The position numbers and the translations under genes are program-made. A DNA stretch of 58,816 nt from JAXHTH01 sp034211115 (GTDB taxonomy: Bacteria > Planctomycetota > Phycisphaerae > Phycisphaerales > SM1A02): NCBI GenBank assembly GCA_034211115.1, contig JAXHTH010000065.1, positions 1-58,816 on the forward strand, in the 5' to 3' direction. Positions within the stretch are counted from its first letter, which is position 1, and each line of letters begins with the position of its first letter. This document shows positions 1 through 8,646 of the stretch, piece by piece. Under the pieces are notes generated by a model. It did no database searches. It was not told where the DNA came from and worked only from the letters and a program-made list of their open reading frames with translations.

Positions 1-28
1 GGGCGCGTGGGGGGAGTGCCCGGAATGA
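1..28 (+). CDS. C-terminal end of a dockerin-tailed exported protein (partial)
   Basis: Only the last eight codons are in the window; reading from base 2 they give GAWGECPE followed by TGA at 26-28. This matches the C-terminus of the FG-GAP-like gene ending at 5550 (AAWGECPE), and the sequence after the stop is also shared. It is therefore the 3' end of another protein with the same dockerin-like tail. Nothing can be said about the body of the protein. Confidence 0.7.
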
Positions 29-82
29 AAAGCTGAAATGGGGAAAGCTGAAATGCGGAAGGCACGAAGGTGCGACGTTGTG

Positions 83-104
83 AAGCCGCGGTCGGCGACC
101 GCGG
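83..104. repeat. Post-gene palindrome, copy 1
   Basis: CCGCGGTC-GGC-GACCGCGG (86-104) is a perfect 8-bp-arm palindrome preceded by GTGAAG. A near-identical copy lies at 5608-5626, after the next gene with the same protein tail, and related palindromes lie at 55886 and 55956. It could form a strong RNA hairpin, but no T-run follows it, so it is not a typical intrinsic terminator. Confidence 0.6.
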
Positions 105-299
105 TTCGCCGTGCGTGCGGGCCGATGGCGCACGAAGGATGTCGTCAACGAATGTAGGTGTTTTCCCGGATTTCTGACGGCCGACGCATCCGGTCGCGTC
201 CGGGGCTGATGGTCTCCCCTCGCGCCGGCTCCCATGTCGTCGCCGCCGGCGCACGAGACCGTTGCTCAGAACGTTCCATATCAATCGGAGGTAAGGGAC

Positions 300-3200
300 A
301 TGACCTGCATTCGCTCATCTGTTGGGCTTGCGCTGTCCTGCGCGCTTGTAACGCTCGTGATGGTGGTCTTCCCGGTTGCCGGACGCGCCGGGGCGGCCGA
401 AGTCCGGGCCGGGGGGATCGACGTCGCCGCGCGCCGGCCGGACGCGCCGCCGGGTCCGCGCGAGGACTGCAACAACAACGGCATCGACGATGCGGACGAC
501 CTGGCCAACTGGGGCACGATGTTCGAGGACGTCTCCGCCTGGGCGGCCTTCGACGCCGGCGATCACGGGGTGGGGGACGATCCGGACGGGTACTGGGGGG
601 CGGCCTTCGACGGCCGCTTCGTCTACTTCGCCCCGTTCGACAACGGCACGGAGCGGCACGGCGAGGTGCTGCGCTGCGATACCGCGGGCGACTTCTCGGC
701 CGCGGAATCCTGGGCCGCCTTCGATCCCGGCGCGCACGGGGTGGGGGACGATCCGGCCGGCTTCGCGGGCGCGATCTTCGACGGCCGCTTCGTCTACTTC
801 GTACCCGCCGACAACGGCACCGGCGGCGCGCACGGCGAGGTCCTGCGCTGCGACACGTGGGCGGACTTCGACGATGCCGCGTCCTGGGACGCCTTCGATC
901 CCGGCGACGAGGGGCTGGGCGATGATCCGGACGGGTTCAACGGCGGGACGTTCGACGGCCGCTACGTCTATTTCGCACCCTACCACAACGGCGCGGTCCG
1001 TCACAGCGAGGTGATGCGCTACGACACGCAGGGCGCCTTCGACGAGCTCGCCTCGTGGGAGGTCTTCGATCCGCGCGACTATGGCATCAACGAGGACTAC
1101 GGTTATTACGGCGCCGTGTTTGACGGCCGGTACGTCTACTTCGCGCCCAACTGCAAGACCGATGAGATCTATCACGGCGAGGTGCTGCGCTACGATACGA
1201 CCGGCGCGTTCGACGGACCCGCTTCGTGGTCGGCGTTCGAGCCGGGCGATCACGGCGTGGGGGAGACGGCCGAGGGATACACGGGCGGTGTCTTTGACGG
1301 CCGATACATCTACTTCGTGCCGGGATATGACAGCGTCACACACTGGCACGGCGAGGTGCTGCGCTACGACACGACCGGCGCGTTCGATGAGACGGGTTCC
1401 TGGACGACGTTCGATGCGGGCGCGGCGGGCGTGGGCGATGATCCGGACGGTTTCATGGACGGCTTCTTCGACGGCCGCTTCGTCTGTTTCGTGCCCTGCT
1501 ACAAGACCAACGGGTATCACGGCGAGGTGTTGCGCTACGACACGAGCGGCGGCTTCGAGGACATCGCCGCGTGGGACGCGTTCGATCTCGAAGCGGAGGG
1601 CGTGGGACAGGAGGCCGAAGGCTTCGGCGGCGCTGCCTTCGACGGGCGATATCTCTATCTCGCCCCCGTCGAGTGGGCGTTTCCGCACGGCGAGGTGGCG
1701 CGCTACGACATCGCCGCTCTCGGCTCGCCCGACTGCAACGGCAACGGCATTCCCGATGAATGCGACATCGACGACGGCGCGCCGGACTGCAACTCCAACG
1801 GCGTGCCTGATGAATGCGATATCGCCCACGGCTTCTCGTGGGACTTCGATGAGGACGGCGTGCCCGACGAGTGTCAGGTCGACTGCAACGACAACGGCAT
1901 CGGCGACCTGGAGGAGGTCGCGGACTGGGGGACGATGTTCGACCACCCTGCGGCATGGACCGCCTTCGATCCCGGAGACAACGGCGTGGGCGATGATCCC
2001 GACGGCTATCACGGGGGCGTCTTCGACGGACGATACATCTACTTCGTCCCGTACCGGGCCGAGTATCCGCACTTCACCGGCGAGGTGATGCGCTATGACA
2101 CGGCCGGTGAATACTCGGAGGTGTCCTCCTGGACGACGTTCGATCCGGGCGCGCACGGCGTCGGCCAGCACCCGGACGGCTACGCGGACGGCGTCTTCGA
2201 CGGCCGCTACGTCTATCTCGTCCCCTGGGCTGATGATACCGGCTATCACGGCGAGGTGATGCGTTACGACACGACGGGCGAGTTCACCGACGTCTCATCG
2301 TGGACCGCGTACGACCCCGGCGCTCACGGCGTGGGATCGGATACGGACGGCTACCGCGGCGGCCTGTTCGATGGCCGGTATGTCTACTTCGTTCCGGTCT
2401 ACAACGGTTCCTCCTTCCACGGTCAGTTCCTGCGTCTCGACCCGGAGAAAGACTTCCACAGCACCGACGCCTGGTTCGTCTACGATCCGGGCGATCACGG
2501 CGTGGGCAACGATCCCGACGGCTACTCCTACGCGGCCTTCGACGGGCGTTACATCTACTTCGGCCCCTATCACAACGGCGCCGCCTATCACGGTGAAGTG
2601 CTGCGCTACGACACCGCCGGTGACTTCTGGGACGCCTCCGCCTGGTCCGCGTACGACCCCGGCGCGCAGGGCGTGGGCCACGACCCCGACGGCTATCCCG
2701 GCGTCGTCTTCGACGGGCGATACGTCTACTTCGTTCCGTTCAACAACGGCGCCGTCTATCACGGCGAGGTGCTGCGCTACGACACGGCCGGGGCGTTTGA
2801 CGACGTCGCCTCCTGGACGACATTCGACGCCGCCGCCGAAGGCGTGGGCGAGGATCCGACCGGGTACTGCGGGGCCATCTTCGACGGCCGGTTCATCATC
2901 TTCGTTCCCATGGCCCAGAACGACGGGAATCACAAGGAGGTCCTGCGCTACGACACGACCGCGGGCTTCGAGGATCCATCATCGTGGCTGACCTACGAGT
3001 TGCCCGAGGCGCCGCTGGGGTACCGAAGCGGCGCGTTTGACGGGCAGTACGTCTATCTCGCCCCAGGCGGAACGCATGTCAACCACGGTCTGGTCCAGCG
3101 GTACGACATCGCCGCCATCGGCGCGCCCGACTGCGATGGCAACAACGTCCCCGACGAGTGCGATATCGCCGAGGGTGCTCCGGACTGCAACGCCAACGGC

Positions 3201-3626
3201 ATCCCCGATGCATGTGATGTCGCGCACGGCTTCTCGTTTGACGAGAACGAGAACGGCATCCCCGACGAGTGCGAGGGGTCCTGTCCGGGGGATTTCGATG
3301 AGGACGGGGACGTGGACACCGCCGATCTTCTGTTCCTGCTCGGCGCGTGGGGCACGCCCGATGGCGACATGGATGCTGATGGCGATACGGACACCGCCGA
3401 TCTGCTGATCCTGCTCGGGGCGTGGGGCGATTGCCCCAGCGAGCCGTGCCCCTGGGATTTCAACGGCGACGGGTACGTGGACGAGCTCGACCTGGACATC
3501 CTCATGGAGCACTGGGGCGACTGCCCCGATCCGCCCGAGGAATGCCCGTGGGATCTCAACGGCGACGGCACCGTCGATTTCCAGGACTACAACGAAGTGG
3601 TCGAACACTTCGGGCCGTGTCCCTGA
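300..3626 (+). CDS. Exported 14-repeat (2 x 7) beta-propeller-like protein with dockerin-like tail
   Basis: A 1108-residue exported protein. The ATG at 300 was chosen over in-frame 234 because CGGAGGTAAGG lies just upstream and a hydrophobic signal peptide follows directly. The body has about 57-residue repeats, each with a FDGR[FY]VYFxP core, a HGEVLRYDT segment and a W..FDPG.HGVG.DPDG segment. FDG[RQ] occurs seven times, then comes a stretch of DCNxNGIPDECD calcium-loop motifs, then seven more repeats and another such stretch. The C-terminus carries two DGDxDTADLLxLLxAWG units and two more divergent EF-hand-like units. Two seven-bladed propellers are an inference from the repeat count. Function is unknown; a cell-surface or secreted role with calcium-stabilised linkers is likely. 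Confidence 0.85.
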   Translation: MTCIRSSVGLALSCALVTLVMVVFPVAGRAGAAEVRAGGIDVAARRPDAPPGPREDCNNNGIDDADDLANWGTMFEDVSAWAAFDAGDHGVGDDPDGYWGAAFDGRFVYFAPFDNGTERHGEVLRCDTAGDFSAAESWAAFDPGAHGVGDDPAGFAGAIFDGRFVYFVPADNGTGGAHGEVLRCDTWADFDDAASWDAFDPGDEGLGDDPDGFNGGTFDGRYVYFAPYHNGAVRHSEVMRYDTQGAFDELASWEVFDPRDYGINEDYGYYGAVFDGRYVYFAPNCKTDEIYHGEVLRYDTTGAFDGPASWSAFEPGDHGVGETAEGYTGGVFDGRYIYFVPGYDSVTHWHGEVLRYDTTGAFDETGSWTTFDAGAAGVGDDPDGFMDGFFDGRFVCFVPCYKTNGYHGEVLRYDTSGGFEDIAAWDAFDLEAEGVGQEAEGFGGAAFDGRYLYLAPVEWAFPHGEVARYDIAALGSPDCNGNGIPDECDIDDGAPDCNSNGVPDECDIAHGFSWDFDEDGVPDECQVDCNDNGIGDLEEVADWGTMFDHPAAWTAFDPGDNGVGDDPDGYHGGVFDGRYIYFVPYRAEYPHFTGEVMRYDTAGEYSEVSSWTTFDPGAHGVGQHPDGYADGVFDGRYVYLVPWADDTGYHGEVMRYDTTGEFTDVSSWTAYDPGAHGVGSDTDGYRGGLFDGRYVYFVPVYNGSSFHGQFLRLDPEKDFHSTDAWFVYDPGDHGVGNDPDGYSYAAFDGRYIYFGPYHNGAAYHGEVLRYDTAGDFWDASAWSAYDPGAQGVGHDPDGYPGVVFDGRYVYFVPFNNGAVYHGEVLRYDTAGAFDDVASWTTFDAAAEGVGEDPTGYCGAIFDGRFIIFVPMAQNDGNHKEVLRYDTTAGFEDPSSWLTYELPEAPLGYRSGAFDGQYVYLAPGGTHVNHGLVQRYDIAAIGAPDCDGNNVPDECDIAEGAPDCNANGIPDACDVAHGFSFDENENGIPDECEGSCPGDFDEDGDVDTADLLFLLGAWGTPDGDMDADGDTDTADLLILLGAWGDCPSEPCPWDFNGDGYVDELDLDILMEHWGDCPDPPEECPWDLNGDGTVDFQDYNEVVEHFGPCP

Positions 3627-3661
3627 GTGTCCGAGTGCCGCGTTTGATGAACGCGTCCACG

Positions 3662-3701
3662 GCGCGGGCGCCGGCTCTCCCCCGGCGCTCGCGCTGTTTT
3701 T
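3662..3701 (+). terminator. Intrinsic terminator after the 14-repeat gene
   Basis: GCGCGGGCGCCGG (3662-3674) pairs with CCGGCGCTCGCGC (3682-3694) over 12 of 13 positions around a 7-base loop. TGTTTTT follows. This is the clearest rho-independent terminator in the window, 36 bases after the stop codon at 3626. Confidence 0.8.
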
Positions 3702-3978
3702 GTGTGTTTGCGCATGCGGGTCGCGGCGGCGGGGGCATTGCTTCGATTCAGGAGGCGCAATGTCTCAGAGTCGCCATCCGGGGGATCTTTTCTCTGGACG
3801 CCGTCGCCGTGGGACCGGACAATCGGGATCGAGCCGTCCCTGAATGCGGCGGCCGTCGGCGCGGTGAGACCCGCCCACACGCCGCATCGAGGCGGATGAG
3901 CCAGGCGAGCAGGGCTGTCCGGGCCGTCGGTGTCGACGGCAGGATCGTTGCGTTCGTCGGATGAGAGGATGGTGGATC
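3702..3978. other. Intergenic region, nothing firmly assigned
   Basis: This is the rest of the 350-base gap between two dockerin-tailed protein genes. It has one possible 27-codon ORF at 3760-3843 behind GGAGG (3751-3755), with an arginine/serine-rich product that looks like chance. No convincing -10/-35 pair for the next gene was seen. Confidence 0.4.
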
Positions 3979-5550
3979 ATGAACATCCAGATGAATGCGA
4001 AGACAGGTTTCGTCATCGGTCGAATCGGCGGGCGGATGGGCGGTGCGGTCGCGCTCGCCATCGCCGCTGCGCTGCAGCTCGCGGCCGTGCGGCCGGCCTC
4101 GGCGCAGTGCGAGATGGAGCCGCTGCACAAGTTCTTCGCCTCGGACGGGGCGGTCGACGATCTGTTCGGATTCTCCGTGGCGGTGGACGGCGACGTGGCG
4201 ATCGTCGGGGCCGTCTCCGATGATGATCCCGAACCGGGCAATCCGGGATGCAACGCCGGTGCCGCGTACATCTTCCGCTTCGACGGGCAGGGTTGGGTGC
4301 AGGAGGCGAAGCTCGTCGCCTCCGACGCCGCCTGCGGTGATCAGTACGGCGTCTCCGTGGGCATCAGCGGTGATGTCGCCGTCGTCGGCGCGCACTGGGA
4401 CCTCCACGCGCCCGGCGATGGGTCATCCGACGGAGAAGGAGCGGCCTACGTCTACCGCTTCGACGGCGCGCAGTGGATCGAGGACGCCAAGCTGACGGCG
4501 TTCGATGCCGCGCCCGGCGATGCGTACGGCAACGCGGTGGCGATCGAGGGTGATGTGATCGTCATCGGCGCCGATCATCGTTACTCAAACCAGCTCGGCC
4601 GGGCCTACGTCTACCGCCACGACGGCGCGGACTGGATCGATGACGGAGTGCTCACGCCGTGGGAGGGCGCCGGCGACGGGTGCTTCGGCTACCAGGGCCT
4701 CGACATCAACGGCGATGTGATCATCGTCGGCGACTGGAACCAGACCGATGCCTGGGCGCGCGGCCGGGCGTATATCTTTCGCCACGACGGCGCGGCGTGG
4801 CAGGAGGAGGCGGTGCTGACGGCCTCCGACGCCGAGTACAACGATCGGTTCGGCATCGACGTGTCCGTGGCCGGCGACATGGTGGTGGTCGGGGCCTACT
4901 TCGAGGATGAGGCGGGCGACAACTGCGGCGCCGCCTACCTCTTCGAGTTCGACGGCGGCGAATGGCAGGAACTCGCCAAGCTCCTCCCCTCCGACGGCGC
5001 GACGTGGGACTGGTTCGGCTCGTCGGTGGCCATCAACGACGAGATCGCCCTGATCGGTTCGTGGTGGGATGACGACCTGGGCACGTCCTCGGGCTCGGCC
5101 TACGTGTATCAGCGCGACTTCGGCGGTCCCGACGCCTGGGGCGAGGCGGGCAAGCTCGTCGCCCCCGACGGCGCGGGCAGCGATGAGTTCAGCCACGCCC
5201 TCTGGCTCGATGGTGATCGCGCCCTCATCGGCTCGATCAAGGCCGCCGGCGCGGGCGACAACACCGGCGCGGTCTACGAGTACCGCGGCTTCGCCGACTG
5301 CAACGGCAACGGCGTCCTCGATATCTGCGACATCGCGGACGGCACGAGCGAAGATGCCAACGGCAACGGTATCCCCGATGAATGCGAATGCCCGGCGGAC
5401 TTTGACGGCGACGGCGATGTCGACACCGCCGACCTGCTGTTCCTGCTCGGCGCGTGGGGGACGGGCGGCGGCGATGTCGATTTCGACGGCGACACGGACA
5501 CCGCCGACCTCCTCGCCCTCCTCGCGGCGTGGGGGGAGTGCCCGGAATGA
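3979..5550 (+). CDS. Exported FG-GAP-like seven-repeat propeller with dockerin-like tail
   Basis: 523 residues. ATG 3979 is preferred to in-frame ATG 3961 because it has GAGAGGA about 11 bases upstream and a cleaner signal peptide ending in PASAQ. Seven repeats of the type [FY]G.sVa..GDv.vvGA can be counted, alternating with AYxFRxDG..W strands, as in integrin-alpha/FG-GAP propellers. A DCNGNGVLDICD segment follows, then two DFDGDxDTADLLxLLxAWG units that resemble paired dockerin calcium loops. It is probably secreted or surface-bound. The ligand is unknown. Its tail matches the partial gene at 1-28 and those of three other proteins in the window. Confidence 0.85.
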   Translation: MNIQMNAKTGFVIGRIGGRMGGAVALAIAAALQLAAVRPASAQCEMEPLHKFFASDGAVDDLFGFSVAVDGDVAIVGAVSDDDPEPGNPGCNAGAAYIFRFDGQGWVQEAKLVASDAACGDQYGVSVGISGDVAVVGAHWDLHAPGDGSSDGEGAAYVYRFDGAQWIEDAKLTAFDAAPGDAYGNAVAIEGDVIVIGADHRYSNQLGRAYVYRHDGADWIDDGVLTPWEGAGDGCFGYQGLDINGDVIIVGDWNQTDAWARGRAYIFRHDGAAWQEEAVLTASDAEYNDRFGIDVSVAGDMVVVGAYFEDEAGDNCGAAYLFEFDGGEWQELAKLLPSDGATWDWFGSSVAINDEIALIGSWWDDDLGTSSGSAYVYQRDFGGPDAWGEAGKLVAPDGAGSDEFSHALWLDGDRALIGSIKAAGAGDNTGAVYEYRGFADCNGNGVLDICDIADGTSEDANGNGIPDECECPADFDGDGDVDTADLLFLLGAWGTGGGDVDFDGDTDTADLLALLAAWGECPE

Positions 5551-5632
5551 AAAGCTGAAACGGGGAAAGCGGAAAGGGGGAGGGCACGGAGGTGCGCCGT
5601 TGTGAAGCCGCGGTTGGCGACCGCGGTGCTTC
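5523..5632. repeat. Gene-end direct repeat, second copy of bases 1-110
   Basis: About 110 bases covering the last codons of the gene ending at 5550, its stop, a purine-rich GAAAAGCTGAAA tract and the palindrome at 5608-5626. They closely match bases 1-110, with scattered substitutions and small indels. The similarity continues past the stop codon, so a duplicated gene end, rather than only a shared protein domain, is indicated. Confidence 0.7.
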
Positions 5633-5684
5633 ATCGCGCGCGGAGAGTTCCGGTCGCTGACGGGTGGGCGGCAGGTCGCGCCGG

Positions 5685-6056
5685 TTACAGCTTGGACTTC
5701 AGGACGCTGACGAGCTTCTCGCCGTCGACGGGTTTCTGGAACACGCCGGCGAGGCCCAGGGACTCGTAATCGGTGCTCAGGTTCAGGTCGTCGCCCACGC
5801 TGGAGAGCATGTAGATGGGCACATCGCCGCCGTGGGCGCGGAGCTCCTTGACGAAGCTCGTGCCGGCGTCGATCTCCTCCATCATGAGATCGACGATGAC
5901 CAGATCCGGGCCGGTCTCCTTGAAGACCTTCAGCCCTTCCTGGGCGCTGCGCGCTTCCGCCATCGCGTAGCCGTGGGATTCCAGGATCGCCCGCACGGCG
6001 TCGAGATAATCCTGGTCATCGTCGATGTAGAGGATCACGTTCTTTCCGTCTTGCAT
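5685..6056 (-). CDS. Single-domain response regulator at the end of the hox operon
   Basis: 123 residues, a complete CheY-type receiver with no output domain. Visible are the acidic pocket (YIDDDQ, residues 10-15), phospho-acceptor D56 in VIVDL, S85/S86 in MLSSVG and K108 in FQKP. The ATG at 6056 lies 13 bases after the hydrogenase protease gene, so it is probably co-transcribed with hox. Such proteins signal through protein contacts. The partner kinase is not in the window. A link to hydrogenase control or electron-transfer regulation is inferred from position only. Confidence 0.85.
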   Translation of the reverse strand: MQDGKNVILYIDDDQDYLDAVRAILESHGYAMAEARSAQEGLKVFKETGPDLVIVDLMMEEIDAGTSFVKELRAHGGDVPIYMLSSVGDDLNLSTDYESLGLAGVFQKPVDGEKLVSVLKSKL

Positions 6057-6069
6057 CGCTCGGTCTCGT

Positions 6070-6579
6070 TCAGGGGGATGATGCGCACGGCGAGCCGGCG
6101 CTGGAGTCAGTGAGTGCGGTTTCGAAATCCCGCGAGTGCAGGAGGGGGATGATGAATTCGCGGGCGGCATCGAGGTTGGCCTGCGCGGCGGGCGACAGCC
6201 CTTCGCCGAAGTCGTCGAACGCCTCGCCGCGGATGCCGAGGATATAACCGGCGGTCGAGGCGCCGAACGCCTCATGGGCCAGGGCGAGCAGCGCTTGCGG
6301 CGAAGTCGAATGGCTGGAGAAGCTCGTCTGCCGCTTCGGCTCGATGCGCTGAAAGCGATAGGGACCCTGGCAGGCGACGTCGGCATCGGCGAAGATGACC
6401 ACGTCGTGGTCGGCGATCTCCGCCGCATCCTCCGGCTGAAGCTGGTAATCGACATCCACGGTGACGCCGGGGAGGTCCAGCGCATCGACGGCGTCGGCCA
6501 GCGCCGGGCCGAGCCCGTCATCGAGCCGGCCCGGGTTGCCGTAGCCGATCAGCAGCACGCTCGCCTCGGCCGCGCCCAT
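6070..6579 (-). CDS. hoxW: [NiFe]-hydrogenase maturation endopeptidase (HoxW type)
   Basis: 169 residues, M52/HybD-like family. This protease removes the C-terminal extension of the large subunit after nickel insertion. GYGNPGRLDDGLGP near the N-terminus is the family signature and supplies the first acidic nickel ligand. An Asp in ADADV and a His in SSHSTSP fit the other two ligand positions. The ATG at 6579 lies 4 bases after the hoxH stop, consistent with translational coupling. Specificity for HoxH is inferred from operon position and from the SHS motif typical of group 3d proteases. Confidence 0.85.
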   Translation of the reverse strand: MGAAEASVLLIGYGNPGRLDDGLGPALADAVDALDLPGVTVDVDYQLQPEDAAEIADHDVVIFADADVACQGPYRFQRIEPKRQTSFSSHSTSPQALLALAHEAFGASTAGYILGIRGEAFDDFGEGLSPAAQANLDAAREFIIPLLHSRDFETALTDSSAGSPCASSP

Positions 6580-6583
6580 CGCG

Positions 6584-8011
6584 TCAGTCCTTGACCTTGC
6601 GGTCCAGCACGTTGCCCTGCGCATCGTGCAGTTCGATTTCGAGCGGCATCTGGCCCAGGGCGTGGGTGGCGCAGCTCAGGCAGGGGTCGTAGGCGCGGAT
6701 GGCGACCTCGACGTGGTTGAGCATGCCTTCGGTGATTTCCGCGTGGCCGGACAGGTGATCGGCGGCGACGTGCTGCACGGCCCGGTTCATCGGCTCGTTG
6801 TTCGAGGTCGTCGAGACGATGAGGTTGACCATCACTACCTGGTCGTTGTCATCGATCTTGTAGTGATGGAAGAGGGTGCCGCGGGGGGCTTCGAGGATGC
6901 CCACGCCCTCGCGCCGCGGCTCGCCCCTGACCACCAGGTCATCGCCCTGAAGATCGGGATCGTTGAGCAGCTCGCGCATGTGCTCGGCGGAGGCGAGGGT
7001 CTCGATGAGCCGCGCCCAGTGATAGGCGAGGGTCAGGTTGTTGGGCTTGTTCTCGGTGAGGGCCTTGAACTCCTTCCGCGCCGCCTCCGCCTCCGGGGTG
7101 GGCATGGAGTCGCAGACGTTCACGCGGCCCAGCGGCCCCACGCGATACCAGCCGTTCTCCGGCCCCAGGGACCTGATGAAGGGGAACTTCATGTACGACC
7201 AGGGGCGGACCTCCTCGGCGATGAAGTCGAGGTACTTCTGGTTGTCCATGTGGTCGAAGATCGTGTTCCCGTCCTTGTCCAGGGCGCGGAGCCCGCCGTC
7301 GTAGATCTCCCACGCCCCGTCCGGCTGGACGAGGCCGACGTGGTTGGAGTCGAAGGCGGCGAACCTGCTGGCGACTTCCATGTGCTCGAGCGTGTAGTCC
7401 TTGGCGAGCTTCACCGAATCCAGCGACCACTGGATCATCTGGTCGATGTCCTTGAGGAGGAAGTCGCGCTCCTCGAGGGAGAGGTTCTTGTTGATTCCGC
7501 CGGGGATGGCGCCGGTGCCGTGGATCTTCTTCCCGGCGGTGGCCTTGATGACCTCCTGGCCGTACTTGCGCATGAGGACGGCCTGCCTGGCGAGGTCGGG
7601 GTACTTGCCCGCCACGCCGATCACGTTGCGGATCTTCGGATCGGCGTCGAAGCCGAAGAGCAGGTCGGGCGAGCAGAGATGGAAGAAGTGCAGGCTGTGG
7701 CTCTGGAAGAACTGGCCGTAGTGCATCAGCCGGCGCATCTTCTCCGCGGTGGGCGTGAGGGTGTCGGCGCCCACGAGTCGGTCGACGGCCTTGGCCGCGC
7801 AGAGGTGATGGCTCACGGGGCAGATGCCGCAGAGGCGCTGCACGGCGACGGGCAGCTCCCAGTAGGGCCGGCCCTGGATGAACCGCTCGAAGCCGCGGAA
7901 CTCGACGATGTGCAGCCTCGCCTGCTGCACCTGGTGATTCTCATCCATCAGGATCGTCACCTTCCCGTGGCCTTCCACGCGGGTGACGGGCTCGATCACG
8001 ATCCGCTTCAT
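6584..8011 (-). CDS. hoxH: NAD-linked [NiFe] hydrogenase large subunit HoxH
   Basis: 475 residues. This is the catalytic subunit of a cytoplasmic bidirectional hydrogenase. The start at ATG 8011 gives the family N-terminus MKRIVIEPVTRVEGHGKV; an upstream in-frame extension is rejected. The N-terminal nickel motif is RLCGICPVSHHLC and the C-terminal one is DPCLSCATH. Residues after that His (ALGQMPLEIELHD...) form the cleavable extension removed by the protease encoded next. Both CxxC pairs are intact, so an active Ni-Fe site is expected. Length and motifs fit the group 3d (Ralstonia HoxH) type. A 78-base gap separates it from hoxY. Confidence 0.93.
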   Translation of the reverse strand: MKRIVIEPVTRVEGHGKVTILMDENHQVQQARLHIVEFRGFERFIQGRPYWELPVAVQRLCGICPVSHHLCAAKAVDRLVGADTLTPTAEKMRRLMHYGQFFQSHSLHFFHLCSPDLLFGFDADPKIRNVIGVAGKYPDLARQAVLMRKYGQEVIKATAGKKIHGTGAIPGGINKNLSLEERDFLLKDIDQMIQWSLDSVKLAKDYTLEHMEVASRFAAFDSNHVGLVQPDGAWEIYDGGLRALDKDGNTIFDHMDNQKYLDFIAEEVRPWSYMKFPFIRSLGPENGWYRVGPLGRVNVCDSMPTPEAEAARKEFKALTENKPNNLTLAYHWARLIETLASAEHMRELLNDPDLQGDDLVVRGEPRREGVGILEAPRGTLFHHYKIDDNDQVVMVNLIVSTTSNNEPMNRAVQHVAADHLSGHAEITEGMLNHVEVAIRAYDPCLSCATHALGQMPLEIELHDAQGNVLDRKVKD

Positions 8012-8089
8012 GTCCTGTGTCGCTACCACTGTTCTCAATCTCCGGGCTTGCCGGCGCGTCCCTGATCGGGCCGCGGTCGGGTTCGTCAA

Positions 8090-8635
8090 TCAGTCGTACT
8101 TGACCAGCTCGTAGGGGAGGTCGACCGGCTTGTCGGTGAGCAGAGCCACCAGGGCCTGCCAGAGGGTGTCGGCGGGCGGGGGGCAGCCGGGGAGGTGGTA
8201 GTCGATCCTGACCACCTCGTGGGCCGGGTAGACCTTGTCGAGCATGAGGGGGATTTCATCATCGTCGGGCACCTTGCCCGCGGGATTGTGCACGGACGGG
8301 CCGTTCACGTAGGCCTCCTCCAGGCATTCCTGGATGGGGACCATGTTCCGCAGGGCGGGGATCCCGCCCATCGTGGCGCAGTCGCCGACGGAGATGAGGA
8401 TGTCGCAGTGCCGGCGGAAGTCGCGGAGCACCTCGACGTTCTCCTCGTGGGCGCAGCCGCCCTCGATGAGTCCGATGGCGCAGCGGCCGGTGAAGTTCTT
8501 GATGTCGTCGATGGGTGACTTGTCGAAGTCGACGATCTCCGCCAGCTCGAGGATGCGCTCGTCGATGTCGAGCAAAGACATGTGGCAGCCGAAGCAGCCG
8601 GCGAGGGAGGTTGTCGCAATCTTGGGTTTCGCCAT
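8090..8635 (-). CDS. hoxY: NAD-linked [NiFe] hydrogenase small subunit HoxY
   Basis: 181 residues, the small electron-transferring subunit. Candidate ligands of the single proximal [4Fe-4S] cluster are C14 and C17 (GCFGCH), C86 (VGDCATMGG) and C151 (LPGCPPP). EGGCAHEEN is also typical. The protein is short, as in group 3 enzymes, and has no Tat signal, in line with a cytoplasmic enzyme. ATG 8635 is 11 bases after hoxU. Together with HoxH it forms the hydrogenase module that exchanges electrons with the HoxFU diaphorase. Confidence 0.92.
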   Translation of the reverse strand: MAKPKIATTSLAGCFGCHMSLLDIDERILELAEIVDFDKSPIDDIKNFTGRCAIGLIEGGCAHEENVEVLRDFRRHCDILISVGDCATMGGIPALRNMVPIQECLEEAYVNGPSVHNPAGKVPDDDEIPLMLDKVYPAHEVVRIDYHLPGCPPPADTLWQALVALLTDKPVDLPYELVKYD

Positions 8636-8646
8636 GGGTCGGTTCC

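Noticed and set aside
3760..3843. 27-codon ORF with GGAGG upstream
   Set aside because: The spacing to the start is only 4 bases, the product is Arg/Ser-rich and has no features. Chance is the simpler explanation.
6626..8065. 479-codon open frame on the plus strand
   Set aside because: Antisense shadow of hoxH; low-complexity Val/Asp/Gly/Leu composition.
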